Notes: generated by a model from the sequence alone, not told the origin. DNA of 64,000 nucleotides from Asterella californica (GCA_036924285.1 JAYKYS010000007.1:19530001-19594000), one strand, 5' to 3'. Positions 1 through 12,002 are shown, counted from the first letter of the stretch. Translations and numbers: made by a program.

Positions 1-111
1 ATAGGAACTTCCTCGCTGGTTTCGGCGAACCAGCCCAACCAGAGAGCTTATTTGCCCTACGTGCTGGATGGAGCCTTCTACAGACAACCAGCACAGCAGA
101 GCCAACAATGA
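1..111 (+). CDS. possible C-terminal end of a protein gene cut by the window edge
   Basis: Frame 1 is open from the first base to a TGA at 109-111 and gives 36 residues with a mixed, globular-looking composition and a Gln/Ala-rich tail (ending QPAQQSQQ). Codon use is unlike the repeat-rich DNA that follows. The stretch is short enough to be open by chance, and I recognise no domain. It could be the last exon of a plus-strand gene, with the following several hundred bases as its 3' untranslated region. No clear polyadenylation signal was seen. Confidence 0.3.
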   Translation: MGTSSLVSANQPNQRAYLPYVLDGAFYRQPAQQSQQ

Positions 112-1182
112 TGATTTTTCATTTCGACAACATTGACAGCATAGACTTCAGTCATCGAAATCTATGATTTCTTTTGGATTGGCCTCCTCGTCCTTCCTTG
201 AGGAACTGATTGCAGGTCTTGATTGATTACACACAATGTGCTCCGTGAACAGACAGTAAGAACGCAGATTGTAAGATAAGGAAATTCACATCGTAAATGA
301 GTGCGTACAGTCATGAAGAAGACATCCATGCGACGCTGAAGAGTGCTGGCAGAAGTAGGTGAAGCTGCGGTCGGGCTGGCTTGAGCTCGTGATGGTTCGC
401 AGGGTTGATTGGACTGCCAATGCAGAAGTCATTGGAGCTCCTTCACTTCATGCTTCAATCTCAGTTTATACTTCTAGTTATTATGAATCCCATGCTGTGC
501 AAGGACAGATCCGCTCAATGCTAAGAGTTCACGTCGTTCTAGCATAAACATCATAAGTTTTAGTGAGCTGTTGTGAAATAAGCTCGCTAACTTCGGGGGT
601 GAATGTGGGTCCGGAATGAGATGGTAGTTTTTGCTTTCCCGGAGCAGCAGCAGCTAGCAGGCAATAACAACGTGAAAATCGCTGCAAGTCGTCCAGTAAG
701 ATTTCTGCTTCCGCCCTCCCTTCCCGTCGTCGAGAGGAGCGTACCTTCTTTCTCCAGTGAGCCGAAAGTACAGAAATATCCATCGTCATCATCCACTTAA
801 TCAGTGGCCTCCATGACTCTGTTGTCCATCTTTCGCCCTTCTTTATTTCTCCAAAACTTCAATAATCATCCCAACTCCTCACTGTGCGCACATGTTCCTC
901 CACTCAGCACCTCTCGAGCACCAGTGTTCAAGCCTTCTTCCGATCTGGCCGTCGGATCATGTTCCGCGCTTCTTGGTTTCCCGTAGCTCTCCTCTCCGTC
1001 AAGGTACCATACCACCTCTGCCTCTACGATCGGCTGTGATCATTCGAGTTCGATCTGGATGCCATCCAGTTCGGTCTCCGTCGGTCCTCGTCCGGTAACG
1101 TATTCTTGTTTCCTGAGAGTTACCTTTCTGTATTTATTTATTTACTGGTAACACTCATTCATTCATGGACTTGCCCATGAGT

Positions 1183-1183
<1 letters not shown>
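112..1183. other. unassigned unique-looking sequence
   Basis: No convincing gene, RNA or repeat was found. Short open frames on both strands at 359-1098 have no recognisable motif and overlap each other. The stretch may contain a 3' untranslated region of the gene ending at 111. Confidence 0.3.
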
Positions 1184-1235
<52 letters not shown>

Positions 1236-1380
1236 AAGAGCGGCAGTACGCTCACATGAACTTTATTTCAAAGTCGAAGGAAAACTGGGCACCCACACCC
1301 GGGTCCCAGGTAAAGTAGACCCCGCCCAACATGGCAGGGTAGCCATTTCCCTGCTTGGCAGCGGAAATGGCTAATGTAAA
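1184..1380 (-). mobile_element. 3' end of a polyadenylated retrotransposed copy (LINE, SINE or processed transcript)
   Basis: An uninterrupted T-run at about 1184-1230 reads as a poly-A tail on the minus strand. Immediately before it, in minus orientation, is an AATAAA-containing segment (around 1260-1270, read in reverse complement) some 30 bases from the tail. That is the layout of a reverse-transcribed polyadenylated RNA. The body is GC-richer than its surroundings and has no long open frame. Its upstream limit is not visible; 1380 is a rough guess. No second copy of the body was found in the window. Confidence 0.45.
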
Positions 1381-2925
1381 CATGAAAGTAGACTCCCGCT
1401 TATCTCTACACTTAATCGTGAGTCATGACCTCATGATAAACCCAGCAAAGTGATGACATAGCACGGGCCCATAGCTGGCTGCTGCTTCGCTTGACCAGTC
1501 GTTTGGCTTTCCATGCAGCAGAAGACCTGTACGTACAGAATCTTCGAGCGGTACATACAGTAAATCTCCTAAGTTCTAACTCACGGTCCTCTAAGTTCTA
1601 ACTTCTAACCCGAGGCAAATTGGCCGGAGATGCTGGGCTTGGCTCTCCTGCTTTTATCTCCTTTTGTCCGAAACTGTGGAGCCTATCTTTCCCTAGTCCA
1701 GCCAGCGCTCTTCGCCTTTTGCGTGCTCTTCAAGTCATACCATGACAAAAGTACCGCCTCCCTCCGACATGAAACGCTGTCAAAGTCACCATCACCATCA
1801 CCCACTTATAATGTACAACGCGATCCCATCCCATGTGTCTCATGGCCCCGAGCCTGCACGCTTGTCAGCTTCACTACTCATGCGTTCCGTGCTCAGGCAG
1901 CACTGCAGCAAACTGACCACTGGGACGTCCGTCGGTTCGTCCGTCCGTCCGTTCACGGAGGTGCAGGTAGCTTGACTTTGCGCAAGTTCGCCCACACTCC
2001 ACACTCGTGAGAAGAGTTTAGGACACGAGCTTCGGAGTGTTCCCGGAATTAAAAAACTGAACTAATCCTGAACTCTCCCTGACTCAAGTCTCAAGTACAG
2101 CGGGGCAGAACCGCAGTTGTCTGTTGGGTTTGAACTCTGAGGAAGTATCATAAGGGAATTTACCAGGGAATACCCGTACCTTCCCTATTCATGTCCCGTA
2201 GCCTCCGAATCTCTCTTTAGCTCTCCGGTTATGTTCTGTAACTTTATACCCCGTCCACCAAACCGTGGGTTGGTTCAACCTGAACGAGAGTGTAACTCTA
2301 CCCAAGAGGGTTCAGTAACACTACTGTACTGGAACCAATCGTGTTTAGTTGGGGACCGACCTCCTGGAAGAAATTACTCTCTTTGGTCTTGACTCTTGAG
2401 ATCGAAGTACAGTACCGTGGCAGTGTGCTCATCACGTCAACAAATATATGACATGTTGGTTTCTTTAGCCCTCACCTTTTAGGAAGAGAACATGAACTAC
2501 AGTACTTTGACTATCCAGATAACGTAGTGTTAAGGAAGTGAAGGGGGATCAGTTATACATCATATCCCAGGAATGACCATATGTTGTTCTCAAGGATGAT
2601 TAGCAAGAAGAACTGAACAACTACTTAGCGAAGACTAGGACACTAATTAACTATGTAGCGCTGAGTTTAACTGTATCCTTAACACGTAGCTCACTGCGTA
2701 TGTATGGACATACTTGACTAACTAGTAAGAACGCGATGAACTTGTAAGAGGAGACTCGTCGACAAAGTTCAAGGGGAACGAGAGGTTTCTGAAGGGAGAA
2801 CTGCAAAGGTAGTGAACTCGGTGTACATGACATGCAAGGGGGTGAGAGAACTGAACTGAATTCGACTTCCGTCACTGACCAAACGTACAAGAATAAGGGA
2901 GCATCAGTCTTAATAATCATGTTCC
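1381..2925. other. no recognisable feature
   Basis: A frame at 1630-2010 is open for 126 codons but has no motif and a biased Ser/His/Pro composition. I did not accept it as a gene. Nothing else was identified. Confidence 0.3.
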
Positions 2926-3313
2926 AGGATCCAGAAATTGGCTTGATCATACCCCCAGTAGGTTCCGTGAGCTTGATCATACCCCTCCTAACGATGTCTG
3001 GCTTGATCACACCCCTGACTGGCTATTGCCTGTAAAACCAGTCACTTTGTGATGTTATTCAGATGTGAGACTGCAGATATTAAAGAAATGAGAATATGGA
3101 TAGTTTAACGTGTCTTTAATGTCAAATATTTTGAATTATCATGATATTTAGTCGAGGTTAAAAGTACTAAAATGATGAATCAAAAGATAAAATGACTGGT
3201 TTGACTTTCAATAATCCGTCAGGGGTATGATCAGGCAACCAAACATTAAAAGGGGTATGATCAAGCTGACGGAACCTACTGGGGGTATGATCAAGCCAAT
3301 TTCTGTCCAGGAT
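2926..3313. mobile_element. foldback/MITE element 1 with modular TGATCA-ACCCC inverted repeats
   Basis: The left arm (about 2926-3020) contains three copies of a module resembling GCTTGATCATACCCC. The right arm (about 3218-3313) is its near-perfect reverse complement, including the spacer between modules (AGTAGGTTCCGT against ACGGAACCTACT). The arms are about 95 bases and enclose an AT-rich core of about 200 bases without coding capacity. The outer ends match as CAGGATCCAGAAATTGGC against GCCAATTTCTGTCCAGG. Related elements occur at 29297-29613, 32030-32430 and 32591-32977. No obvious target-site duplication was seen. Confidence 0.8.
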
Positions 3314-5729
3314 CACACTTTGTACGTGTCGAGAAGCAGCAGCCGTTCAACCGTTGCTCTCCTCCTCTCGTCTCTCAGTGTTCTTTTCCCGACTCTCCTC
3401 AAGATCCTCCTTTGTTCATCCGACACCGGGGAGATCAAAAGTTTATTCCGGGGCAAAAAAAAGTAGCACTAGCTGCTTAACAATTGGGAAAAGAGAAAGA
3501 TAAGAGGAGCAACAACTGGAACAACGTTTTGTCTTGACCCCGTCTGTTCGGCTTTGCACTTCACTGCATGTGCTAACACTGTATCCGATCCTCTCTATGT
3601 TTTCCATCAACCGCTTCCCCAGTACAGTATCCTCATGAGGACAACCAAACATTTTGACACTCATCTGATCTCGGGATTTCGAGGCTCGTGCTCGAGTTTC
3701 TGGTGTGTCTTTGGATCTTAAACGTAGAGAAGTGACAGTGATCGTGATCGACAAAAGAGGAGTGGTCCACGTGAGAGAAAGAGGTGCAGGTCATCGATGA
3801 AGCATCGCTTTGTAAGATTCGAAGCCTACGATCTTTAGAGCTAACGTCAAGTTGTCTTGATTTCTCTAGAACACTTTTTACGTATAAAAGCCTAATCCCT
3901 GGACTGGATATTGTATATCCAGTCCCTTCTCGCAGCAGTCTACTGGTCCGTACTTGTCAGTCTCCATCATCAACATGCAGCAGGGAAGACTTCAGAGGGA
4001 CCTCTTCCAAAACCCTTTTACACTAAAGTAAACCGTTAGCTTACCGGCTCGACTTTCTAATGGTTTACCTACATCGACATTACCTTAGCACATAACTGCA
4101 CGCTCTCTTGTATGGTCAAAGGTTTAGGGGAAAAAGGACTTATATTTTATCCATGAAGTAACTAGTTTTCACAGAACTCCTGTAACTCTCTCGTAACTCC
4201 CATAAAAGTTTTTACAGGTTTTGCTGTAAATGTTAGGTGGTGAAAATTTTAGGAGAAAACTACTGAATGCCGTGGAAAAGACTTGAATTGAATTACTACA
4301 CTCGTTCTGCAGTCCTTGAGAAAGCCTGAAAATTTAGACTTACTTCTTTTAATCTAAACCCTATAAATTTCGTTATGGGAAAGGGTTTGAGTGACCCTGT
4401 TATAACTAGAGCAAAAAAGTTTTTAATGAAATAAGTTAAAATGTATAACTCTTAGTCTTCTTAGTCTTTTGGATCTTAAAAAGACTCATATGGGGTTCTT
4501 TGTTAACGCCAAGGAAGTAACCGAAGTTGAAGAAACATATAAGATCTAAAAGATATTTGTGGAACCAGGTGGCGCAATGCCTGAATTATTCTTTATGCAT
4601 ACAGTGAATATGCATATTAGGTATAATACGAAAAGAACATATAGAAAAAGACAAGTTCCAGAATAGAGAGAAAATTCTTGGAGTTAGTTGGCTGTGTTTT
4701 ATCTTTTTCATTATGTAATGTGTCGTGTTTCTTATATGCAAGAATTATTTCTTCTGGGAGAGATAGTATATATGTTTGATCAACCTCGGAGACTATTATT
4801 TGCTTTTGTTACTGTAAAAAACAAACATAATGTTTATAAATCAGAGACTAACTAATATAATTTTCTCCAGATTTTAATTTTTATGTGACCCGAGAGTTGC
4901 AAGGAGTCCCATTATAACCCATAGACATAGCACATAAAACACACTTCCAGAACTACAAGGGCGGTTCCTTGAAAATCACAGAAAATATAAAATCAGAATG
5001 TTAATTTATTCTCTAACCTTTCCTGTCGAAAAGTTAGGGAATAAAATAATGGAACATGCTGCCCATCGAAGATGGTGAGAGTGAATGTGTGGTTGTGGTA
5101 GAAAAGTCCAAAGTTGGAGACAAAACCATATGGCTCTCCATATGACTCTGAAAATCAAGAGGTTACAGATCTCCAAAATCTTTGTAAAAGTGAAGCTCAT
5201 TTCTTTCAAGCTGAAGTCGAGGGAGGGAATCGAATGTATCCAACAATAAGATATCTGAAAGAAATTTTCAAGAATCAAACCACTACTGAGAAAATACCAA
5301 CAACTAATTTCCAACCTTTTTCTCTCAATTAGATATCTCCTTGTAAGGCAAAAAGAGCCCTAGAAGCTACCATGTTCTTGCTAAGCTGAACAAATATGGA
5401 AACTAAAATCCTCGACCCCAACATCTTCTCTTGACAAAATGAGCTAGAATTCACAAGTTGTAAGCTGATAAGACATACTCCAAACTAGAAATTTTCGCTT
5501 AGAGATTCAATACCATACTCATGAAATAACTCAACCCTTGAATCTAAGCAAAATGATTTTACTTTTATCTCTCAACTGTTACAGTCAACTTCCATCGATC
5601 ATTTCGAGGTCAAATCCAACCCAAACGTAGGATTAATTTACATGAGTGCAACCAGCACATCGTTGTCACGTTACTTGACGGCTACATGTTACATTTCTAC
5701 TCCGATACTTGAGTTTAGTAGTTTTAGAA
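3314..5729. other. AT-rich intergenic sequence
   Basis: No supported gene. Small frames at 3443-3754, 3784-4026 and 5006-5332 carry no recognisable domain and overlap open frames on the other strand. Base composition becomes strongly AT-rich from about 4060 to 5000. Confidence 0.4.
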
Positions 5730-7110
5730 GTAAGCTCAATATTACTTCTAGTCTTTTATGCATATGTTTGACATTTTTGCGTATCATGTTAACACTATTA
5801 TGTTATATATTTTGAGTCTTAATAGATTGATAGTATGTTATTTATCTTGTTCAAGCATTCGTACGCTTGTGCAAGTGATTTCATACTTATTTATGTTGTT
5901 CAAAGTACATAACTTTAGGTTTACCATCTTGATAGAGTTAAGCTCATGGGTTGTACTTACATGTCGTCCATGCATGCTTCTAGCTTGTTTAAGTTATCTT
6001 TTAGAGTTACATGTCATTTTACATGTCTTTGCATGTAGTTTAAAGTTTACGTTGATACTTTAGAGGCTTGACATGTAACCTGTGTGAGAAATTAAGTTAC
6101 CACGTGGATTGGGACATAAAAGGATAAGGAAGTGAAGCTATGAACTCCCATTGGTCTATTTTTATCTTTTGTGAAACTCTAAACTTGGAAGCAAAGGTCT
6201 TAAGAGGAGTTCGAGCCTTGGGAAGAGCATCCAAAAATCTGAGAACATACTGTGAGAGAGCTCGTCATGCTAGTGACTGTCAGTGCAAATTTTGATCGAT
6301 TTGGAGCAATAAAAAAGGAGTTATGCCAAATGGAAGTTCGGATTGAGCTGGAATTGCATCACAATTGTTGATTTCAGAATTTTTGATGTCAATTGCAGCA
6401 GTATAGAGATAATCGCTTCAAACCTTTGTGGTTGCGTTCACTCTCAGAAGGACTACGGCTGTCAAAAAAGTTTCATGTCACTTGAGTAAGTGAGTAATTC
6501 AGGACGATCGTTGAAGCAAAGGGGGTCTGAAACGCTCTCAATCTAGAGCAGCAACTTCAGAGCTTGAGGTCTGGAGAACCGTGTACAACCAGCAGGTCAA
6601 ATTTCACAGGGATGTTCAGCATGCTGTAGACTCCAAATCCTGTAAAGAATGAGTGAAAGTTATTGAGCCAATTTTCTGTTCTAGGTCAAAGTAGGCATCT
6701 GGGTGTTAGAAATTGTCATAATTTCTTTACTCAAAACGTTTTTGCTTATATCTCAGTGCTCAGATTTGATCTCACGCAGAAAGTTTGTATGTGTGTTCAG
6801 TAGGGCCTCGTTTACATGTAAAAGAAGTTTTGAAGTCTAAACCATCATATATTTCTTATTTTTGAGTGTTAAAGTTCGATGTCTGACTAGAGCTATTACT
6901 ACTAGTTAGTCTTGATTTTCGCTTTCTGAACATATTAGAGGACCGAACAGACCTCTGTAAGTGTTTATAGTGCCACGTTATAACCTGAAGCATATCTCTT
7001 GAATAAACAACCACAGCCAGAAACCCTTTCCTAGGTAGACGTATCACATTCCGACATACTTTTTTTGATGAACTCGACGTGAAACACCCTGGGTGAGAGT
7101 TATCTTGAGA
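5730..7110 (+). repeat. 5' LTR of old Ty3-type element A
   Basis: From about 5730 to 6590 the sequence is repeated in the same orientation at about 21272-22139, on the far side of an element's coding region. That defines a pair of LTRs. The shared block opens with TTACTTCTA and a TTTATGCATATG segment and continues through a GAGAACCGTGTA segment. The part from 6590 to about 7110 is missing from the 3' copy. Part of this LTR (about 6220 onward) is present in reverse complement at about 45745-46632. Exact ends are uncertain because both flanks have drifted. Confidence 0.7.
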
Positions 7111-7199
7111 GTGTTACTGGATCAAAGATCATGGTCAACCAAGGATCATGAAGTGGAAGTGTTACTGCTGCTCAACAATCTATTCAATTTGATGTTGTT

Positions 7200-9046
7200 A
7201 CAATGAAGATGTTCCAAGCTTTTCACATGTTTATGCAGCAGCAGTAGAGCACAGAGAAGAAAGAGGTATCAGCAACCAAGGCGTTACAATCAGTGGTGCA
7301 CAAGATGGACCACTTCAAGGGACAGATATTTCCAAGTACGTGCGCCACTATGCTAAGGAGATGGAGGTGAACAAGGTGTCTGAGAAGTAGATGGTGGAGA
7401 ACTTTGAACTTGCTGTTGTCCTTGAGATTCGTGAACGTGTGAAGGAGCTCAAGCAACAATAAGGACAGAGTTGGGAGAGCTTTATGCATACCTTGAAGGA
7501 GGAGTACTACACTGAAGATTCGAAGAGGGTGATCAAGAGAACATTCTTGGAGTAGGTGGTTAAGCCTAACAAAGGTTTGTCTATAAATGAATTGTTAAGA
7601 AAGTTTGATCGTCAGTATGTTCAGCTTTCTAGGACATAGAAGTTTACACTAGAGGTGGAGAAGACGGAGCTTTTTCTACAAGCAGCAGACGTGACTATTC
7701 AAGAGAAGCTTGAGTTGTTGTTGGAAGACAAGAGTGAAGAGAGAGGATTGAAGATTGATTGGAAGGAGGTTGAAGAAAATGTCTTTTATTTGACCAAGAG
7801 ACTAAGAAGAAGGGACAAAGTGGTGGTAAGTGAAGCAGTACCTTTGATAATTCATGTCAAGCAGTTGTCTATTAAGCCTGCCTTGGTAATTGCTAGAGAG
7901 GAAGACTCACCGCTAGATGAGTTGATCAAGGATATGAAGGAGCTTAAGCTTAAGCTCACTAGGTTAGAAGAGAAAGAATAGAATGTAGAGCCTGCTATAC
8001 ATAGACCTCAGATGAGAGAAGGCTTTGTTCATCGTCGTATATGGTGCGATAGCCTAGACCATGTAAGAAGAGACTGTGGGGAGTTTACAGATGCATTGAG
8101 AAAAGATCTTATCTTCTTCAAAGATGCTAAGATCCATTTGAGAGAGACTGGGATGATGTTGAGAACTAACTTTGACAAAGGTGGTATGAAAAGACTTGTA
8201 AATGAAATATATGCATCACATGTTGTTTCTCTTGTGAATGTTGTTACTTGTGGAGTGAAAGTGGAAATAGAGAGAGAAAAAGACACTATTGAGTTGTGGT
8301 CTAATGTAGTGAGATCCGTAGCTAGAACAGAGCTAAACAAGGATATACTACAAAGGGTTGGCAACTCAATTCGAGAAGCTACAGGATGGGATGACCACCC
8401 TATGCATATTATGTCAGTGCATGCTTATGTTGCACGGAGTCATCATGAGGTTGTACTAGAAGAAAAACGCAAGAGGGAGGATGCATGTGAGGTTTCTACA
8501 TCCAAACGGCCTGCCATGAGGAGTGAAAGGACTAGACCAGAGACAACACAAGAGACAACACCTACTGGGGAGGAGACTATGAGGGATGTATCATCTACAA
8601 CACCAAAGGAGAAGGAGAAAAGCAAGGAGAAGGGTAAGACACATGCATACAAACTTCAGTCGGACATTGAGATTGCTACAGACCTGAAGCAAGTGTTAGA
8701 AAATCGAATCTTGAATAGGAAGGTTGAGTTTACTTTTGGTGAGATTCTTGGGATAGCAAAGCATGAGTTCCATGAGGTTATCATAGATATTATCAAGAAG
8801 AAACGTCAGATTTTGGATGAAGCAGCTACGCCTAGCCCTCTAAGGATCAAACTGTCAGAAAATGAGGAAGATGAGATTGCTTGTTACTGCTCTCAAGTAT
8901 CAGAGGGGAGATCGTATCAGCACGTGAGGTTTGAAGATGAGATGGAAGCATCACAGAAGAGTCATTACTCTCACAACCATTGGGCAAGAGCAACCACAGA
9001 GACCTTAGTGAAGTTGGGAGATCTAGAGGAACTTGTGTGGTATTGA
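7200..9046 (+). pseudogene. decayed gag region of element A
   Basis: The segment encodes retroelement gag-type sequence in pieces. A capsid-like block at about 7300-7640 includes the phrases TEDSKRV and IKRTFLE and carries in-frame stops at about 7387, 7459 and 7551. An open stretch follows at 7655-7981, and a 344-codon open stretch at 8012-9046. The latter contains a zinc-knuckle remnant whose first cysteine codon is CGT (IWCDSLDHVRRDC without the leading Cys); the reverse-strand relative at about 44800 keeps all four CCHC residues. A charged Lys/Glu/Thr-rich region follows at about 8455-8640. In the retrotransposon life cycle gag would form the particle that packages element RNA. The stops and the lost cysteine make this copy inactive. 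Confidence 0.75.
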
Positions 9047-9504
9047 TTGATCACGGCTCAGAGATTAATCTAATGTCTAAGGAGCTGTACAAGCGTGGGA
9101 GGTGGCCCATAGACATCGACCATGGATGGCTTATCCGTGCTGCCAACAACCAGAGAGGAGAACTCTATGATGCTTGTCTCAACATCAAGGTAACTTTGGG
9201 TGACATCAATGATGTTCAGAATTTCTTTGTATACGATATGTCAACGTATCCTATCATTCTAGGGAAGCCGTACATTACTGCTGTAAGAATGGAGACACGA
9301 GTTATGGATGATGATTCAACTTATGCTAGGATACGTAGTAGAGATGACAAAAGAGCAGTACAATTTTTTACCGTTGCTGCAGAAACTGAGAAAAATCGTG
9401 ATAGCTTGAGAGACCGTCCACTACCTAAGATTACTCATGAGTTTAGAGAGTCTAGGAGTTTTGGCAGAGTGTCATTGAAGAGCAGGACTTCAACGGTACA
9501 GTAG
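8980..9504 (+). pseudogene. retropepsin-like protease segment of element A
   Basis: The frame contains VLIDHGSEINLMS, an aspartic protease active-site motif of the D-x-G-S class with His in the second position (Asp codon at 9049). It is followed by a typical IILGKPY block (about 9255-9275) that matches the second conserved part of retropepsin folds. The frame differs from that of the preceding gag stretch and overlaps it at 8980-9046. The reverse-strand relative (43363-43879) shows the same arrangement, so the frame change is older than the split of the two copies. The frame ends with TAG at 9502-9504. Confidence 0.75.
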
Positions 9505-10200
9505 GGATAGGATTCTCGCCTGATCTCATAGAGCAAGAAGCTTTATCCATTAGCTTCTTAGGATTGGCGTCATGCGGATCAGTGTGTTATAGGAAGGTTG
9601 AGAATCTAAAGAGGTTTGAGAGGTAATATATGAAGTATGTACAGTAGTCTTTGTGAGATAGTGGAGAGTTAGCGAGAGATGAATACATATCTGGAGTGTT
9701 TGAAGAACACTATTTGATAGATACTAAAAGGGAGTTGAAATCTATATTAGAAAGCTCTATAGATGATGTAGATAGAGTGGTGAAAGTGAGCTCCAAGGAG
9801 CTTTATGATGTAATTGATAAGTTTATAAATCAACTAGAGGTGTAAGTGGAGACCAAGTACAAGTCAGTGACAAAGAAAGTCAAATCATTTGCTTTGTCTT
9901 TACCACTCGACTACAATCAAAAGGTGGAGCAAGTTGCACAACAATCGACACTCAGAGAGCCAAGAAGAATTGGGCACCAGTTTACAGAAGCAATACTGAA
10001 GGAACTGAAGATTAGACGTGATGGATTTCTTATTGAGCAAGAGAGAAGAGCTTCAGGGAGATGCTATCTAGGCATGATAAGGCGTTCGCGTTTGAGTCTC
10101 ATGAAATAGAATGTGTGGATCCAATTGTAGTTGCACCTATGGTAATCTTTATTATACCGCATGTGCCTTGGAATCTATGTCATATCTCTATACCTAGAGC
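9505..10200 (+). pseudogene. pol linker and start of reverse transcriptase region of element A, up to the insertion point
   Basis: Open pieces at about 9700-9845 and 9846-10109 match, piece for piece, the reverse-strand relative at 42759-43217. They lie between the protease and the reverse transcriptase and carry several stops. The segment stops at 10200, where the LTR of element Y begins. The continuation of element A resumes at 18963, as shown by the uninterrupted homologous sequence around 42675. Confidence 0.7.
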
Positions 10201-11115
10201 TGTAACGACCTATGTTACACATAAGAAGTTTGTCTATTAGTAAGGTGTTTAGTTATAACTAAGTGTTGAGAATGTTTATTGGCTGCCAAAGTACTTTAAG
10301 GATGTATCAAGTTAGTCATGACTAGCTAAAAGTTAGTTATGGTTAAACTTAGCTGTACTTTTGGCAGAATTCAGATATTTGCTAAAGAGTGAGCACTACT
10401 ATCTTGTCATCTTGTCTAAAAGGTAGAAAGGAGGTGGAAAGTATCCCTTATCTCCTTTTTGACTTGATATTAGTGGTTGGATTAAAGTTGTGGACTTTGT
10501 GGGCATTAAAAACAAGAAGAGATTCCACATGTTTCCTTTTTAGTGGGTCCTAGTGTAGAGGGGGGGTGGAAATTCGAGATTCCTTGAGAATATTCCAGAA
10601 TCCTTCTAGAAGTTGTTGACTTTGAAGGAATAAGCCATGTGAAAAGGTAAAAAGCCCATGTGATTAATGCTTTTACCTTAAGTAATATCTTAGTAAAACC
10701 CGGTAAAAGTAGTTACGGCTGAGTTACCGGGGGTACCAAAGTAAAAACCTAGAATGTATAAATAGAGGAGTAGAGAAGAGCTCCTCATCCTTGTTTTCAC
10801 ATCGTCGTAATGACAACTTGAGTAATATAGAGAGTGTGGGATATTTTTAGCATGTGAGAACTTGAGAGACGTCGTTAGAATGGAGGATTTTAGTGGATGA
10901 GATTATGGAGATTTTAGTTGATAAGTTTGTGGGTGTATGAATGAGAGTGAACTTAGCATTTTTCCCTTCAAGATTCATGGTGTGCTTCCATCAAAGCCAT
11001 CAGAGGTGACCCCTGAGTGAGAGACAGGCCCGACAGTTGCAGATTCGTGGATGACGATCGTGGAGGTTGAGAGATCGGGGGGGTAGTTGATCGTTAGGAC
11101 CGCGGAGGGTTTACA
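10201..11115 (+). repeat. 5' LTR of element Y
   Basis: 915 bp, bounded by the inverted dinucleotide-type ends TGTAA and TTACA. It differs by eye from the 3' LTR only in a G-run (seven G at 10560-10566, six in the other copy). A TATA box (TATAAATA, 10757-10764) fits a U3/R border around 10790. The 3' end is GC-rich with several GAG-rich motifs. The copy at 52578-53485 is a diverged solo LTR of the same family. Confidence 0.95.
10757..10764 (+). promoter_or_regulatory. TATA box in 5' LTR of element Y
   Basis: TATAAATA sits about 560 bp into the LTR, and the same motif occurs at 18604-18611 in the 3' LTR. It is the most likely core promoter for the genomic RNA, with initiation expected roughly 30 bases downstream. 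The solo LTR on the other strand keeps a similar motif near 52922-52931. Confidence 0.6.
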
Positions 11116-11119
11116 TTTT

Positions 11120-11137
11120 TGGTTCCGTTGCCGGGAC
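11120..11137 (+). other. primer-binding site of element Y, tRNA-Glu type
   Basis: Four T residues after the 5' LTR is TGGTTCCGTTGCCGGGAC. Its reverse complement ends in ...GGCAACGGAACCA, which agrees with my recollection of the 3' end of plant cytosolic tRNA-Glu plus CCA. A tRNA-Asp primer, common in plant Ty3 elements, would mismatch at the two bases next to CCA. Assignment relies on remembered tRNA sequence, not on a search. Confidence 0.7.
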
Positions 11138-11399
11138 CTCACTTGAAGGGATCGTCGAACGATGTTTAGAGTTCAGTTCTATATTCGACAAAAGGAGATT
11201 ATGAGAGAGCACATGGAGAGAACGTTGGGAGGAGAGAGAGCTAACGCGATGTTAGCAACGTTAGAACCTTTCGTGTATCCCGTAGTGATATATGACGCGT
11301 TCGAAGTCATTCTTTACATCTTGTTCACTTAGAAAGGGTTTGAGGAGAGTTGAAAGAGGGTGCAACAAGAGTTGTAGAGAAAGGAGGAGAGAAAAGTTA

Positions 11400-11870
11400 T
11401 TAGAGGAGATAAATTTGTGAGTTTAGAAATTCTGCTCTCTGGAAAATTGTACAGTCGTTGTCAGATTTTCTGTGAATTTTATTTTCCTGAGAAACTTTCT
11501 AGTGTTTTAGATTGGCTGATAAGCTATCTAGGACAAAAGAAATCATAGGAAAAGATGGTCTAGAGACGGAGCAATGATTTTTCAAAGTTGAGGGGGTCTA
11601 TTCGTGAGAGTTGAGGAATTCTGTTCTCTGGAAATATTTTACAGTCAGTGTCAGATTTTCTATGAATTTTATTTTCCTGAGAAACTTTCCAGTGTTTTAG
11701 ATTGGCTGATAACCTATCTAAGACAAAAGAAATCATGAGAAGATGAGGTCTGAAGAGGGAGAAAGAATTTTTCAAAGTGGAGGGGGTTGACAACCATGAG
11801 GGAAGTGAAAATATACAAATTTCAGTTCTCTGAAAATTTGTACAGTCATCACCATCTCTTCTGATTAGGG
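11400..11870 (+). repeat. 190-bp tandem repeat in the element Y leader
   Basis: Two near-identical units and a partial third occur with landmarks at 11451 (ACAGTCGTTGTCAG), 11641 (ACAGTCAGTGTCAG) and about 11840, spacing about 190-199 bases. Each unit includes a TCTCTGGAAA segment and a long shared block ending in a GGAGGGGGT-like stretch. It lies between the primer site and the first leader ORF. Its role is unknown; such repeats often arise by slippage during reverse transcription. Confidence 0.8.
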
Positions 11871-12002
11871 AAGTTTCTGTTGAAACTTCATGATTTAGTA
11901 GCTTGGAGGTTGAGCTACTGGAGACCACAAAAATCTTGGAGAGATCTCTTACCAACTAAGAGATATACGTTTCGGCATACAAGGAGGTCTCGAAGATACT
12001 TC

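Noticed and set aside
1630..2010. A 126-codon gene
   Set aside because: No motif and low-complexity His/Ser/Pro stretches; no support beyond being open.
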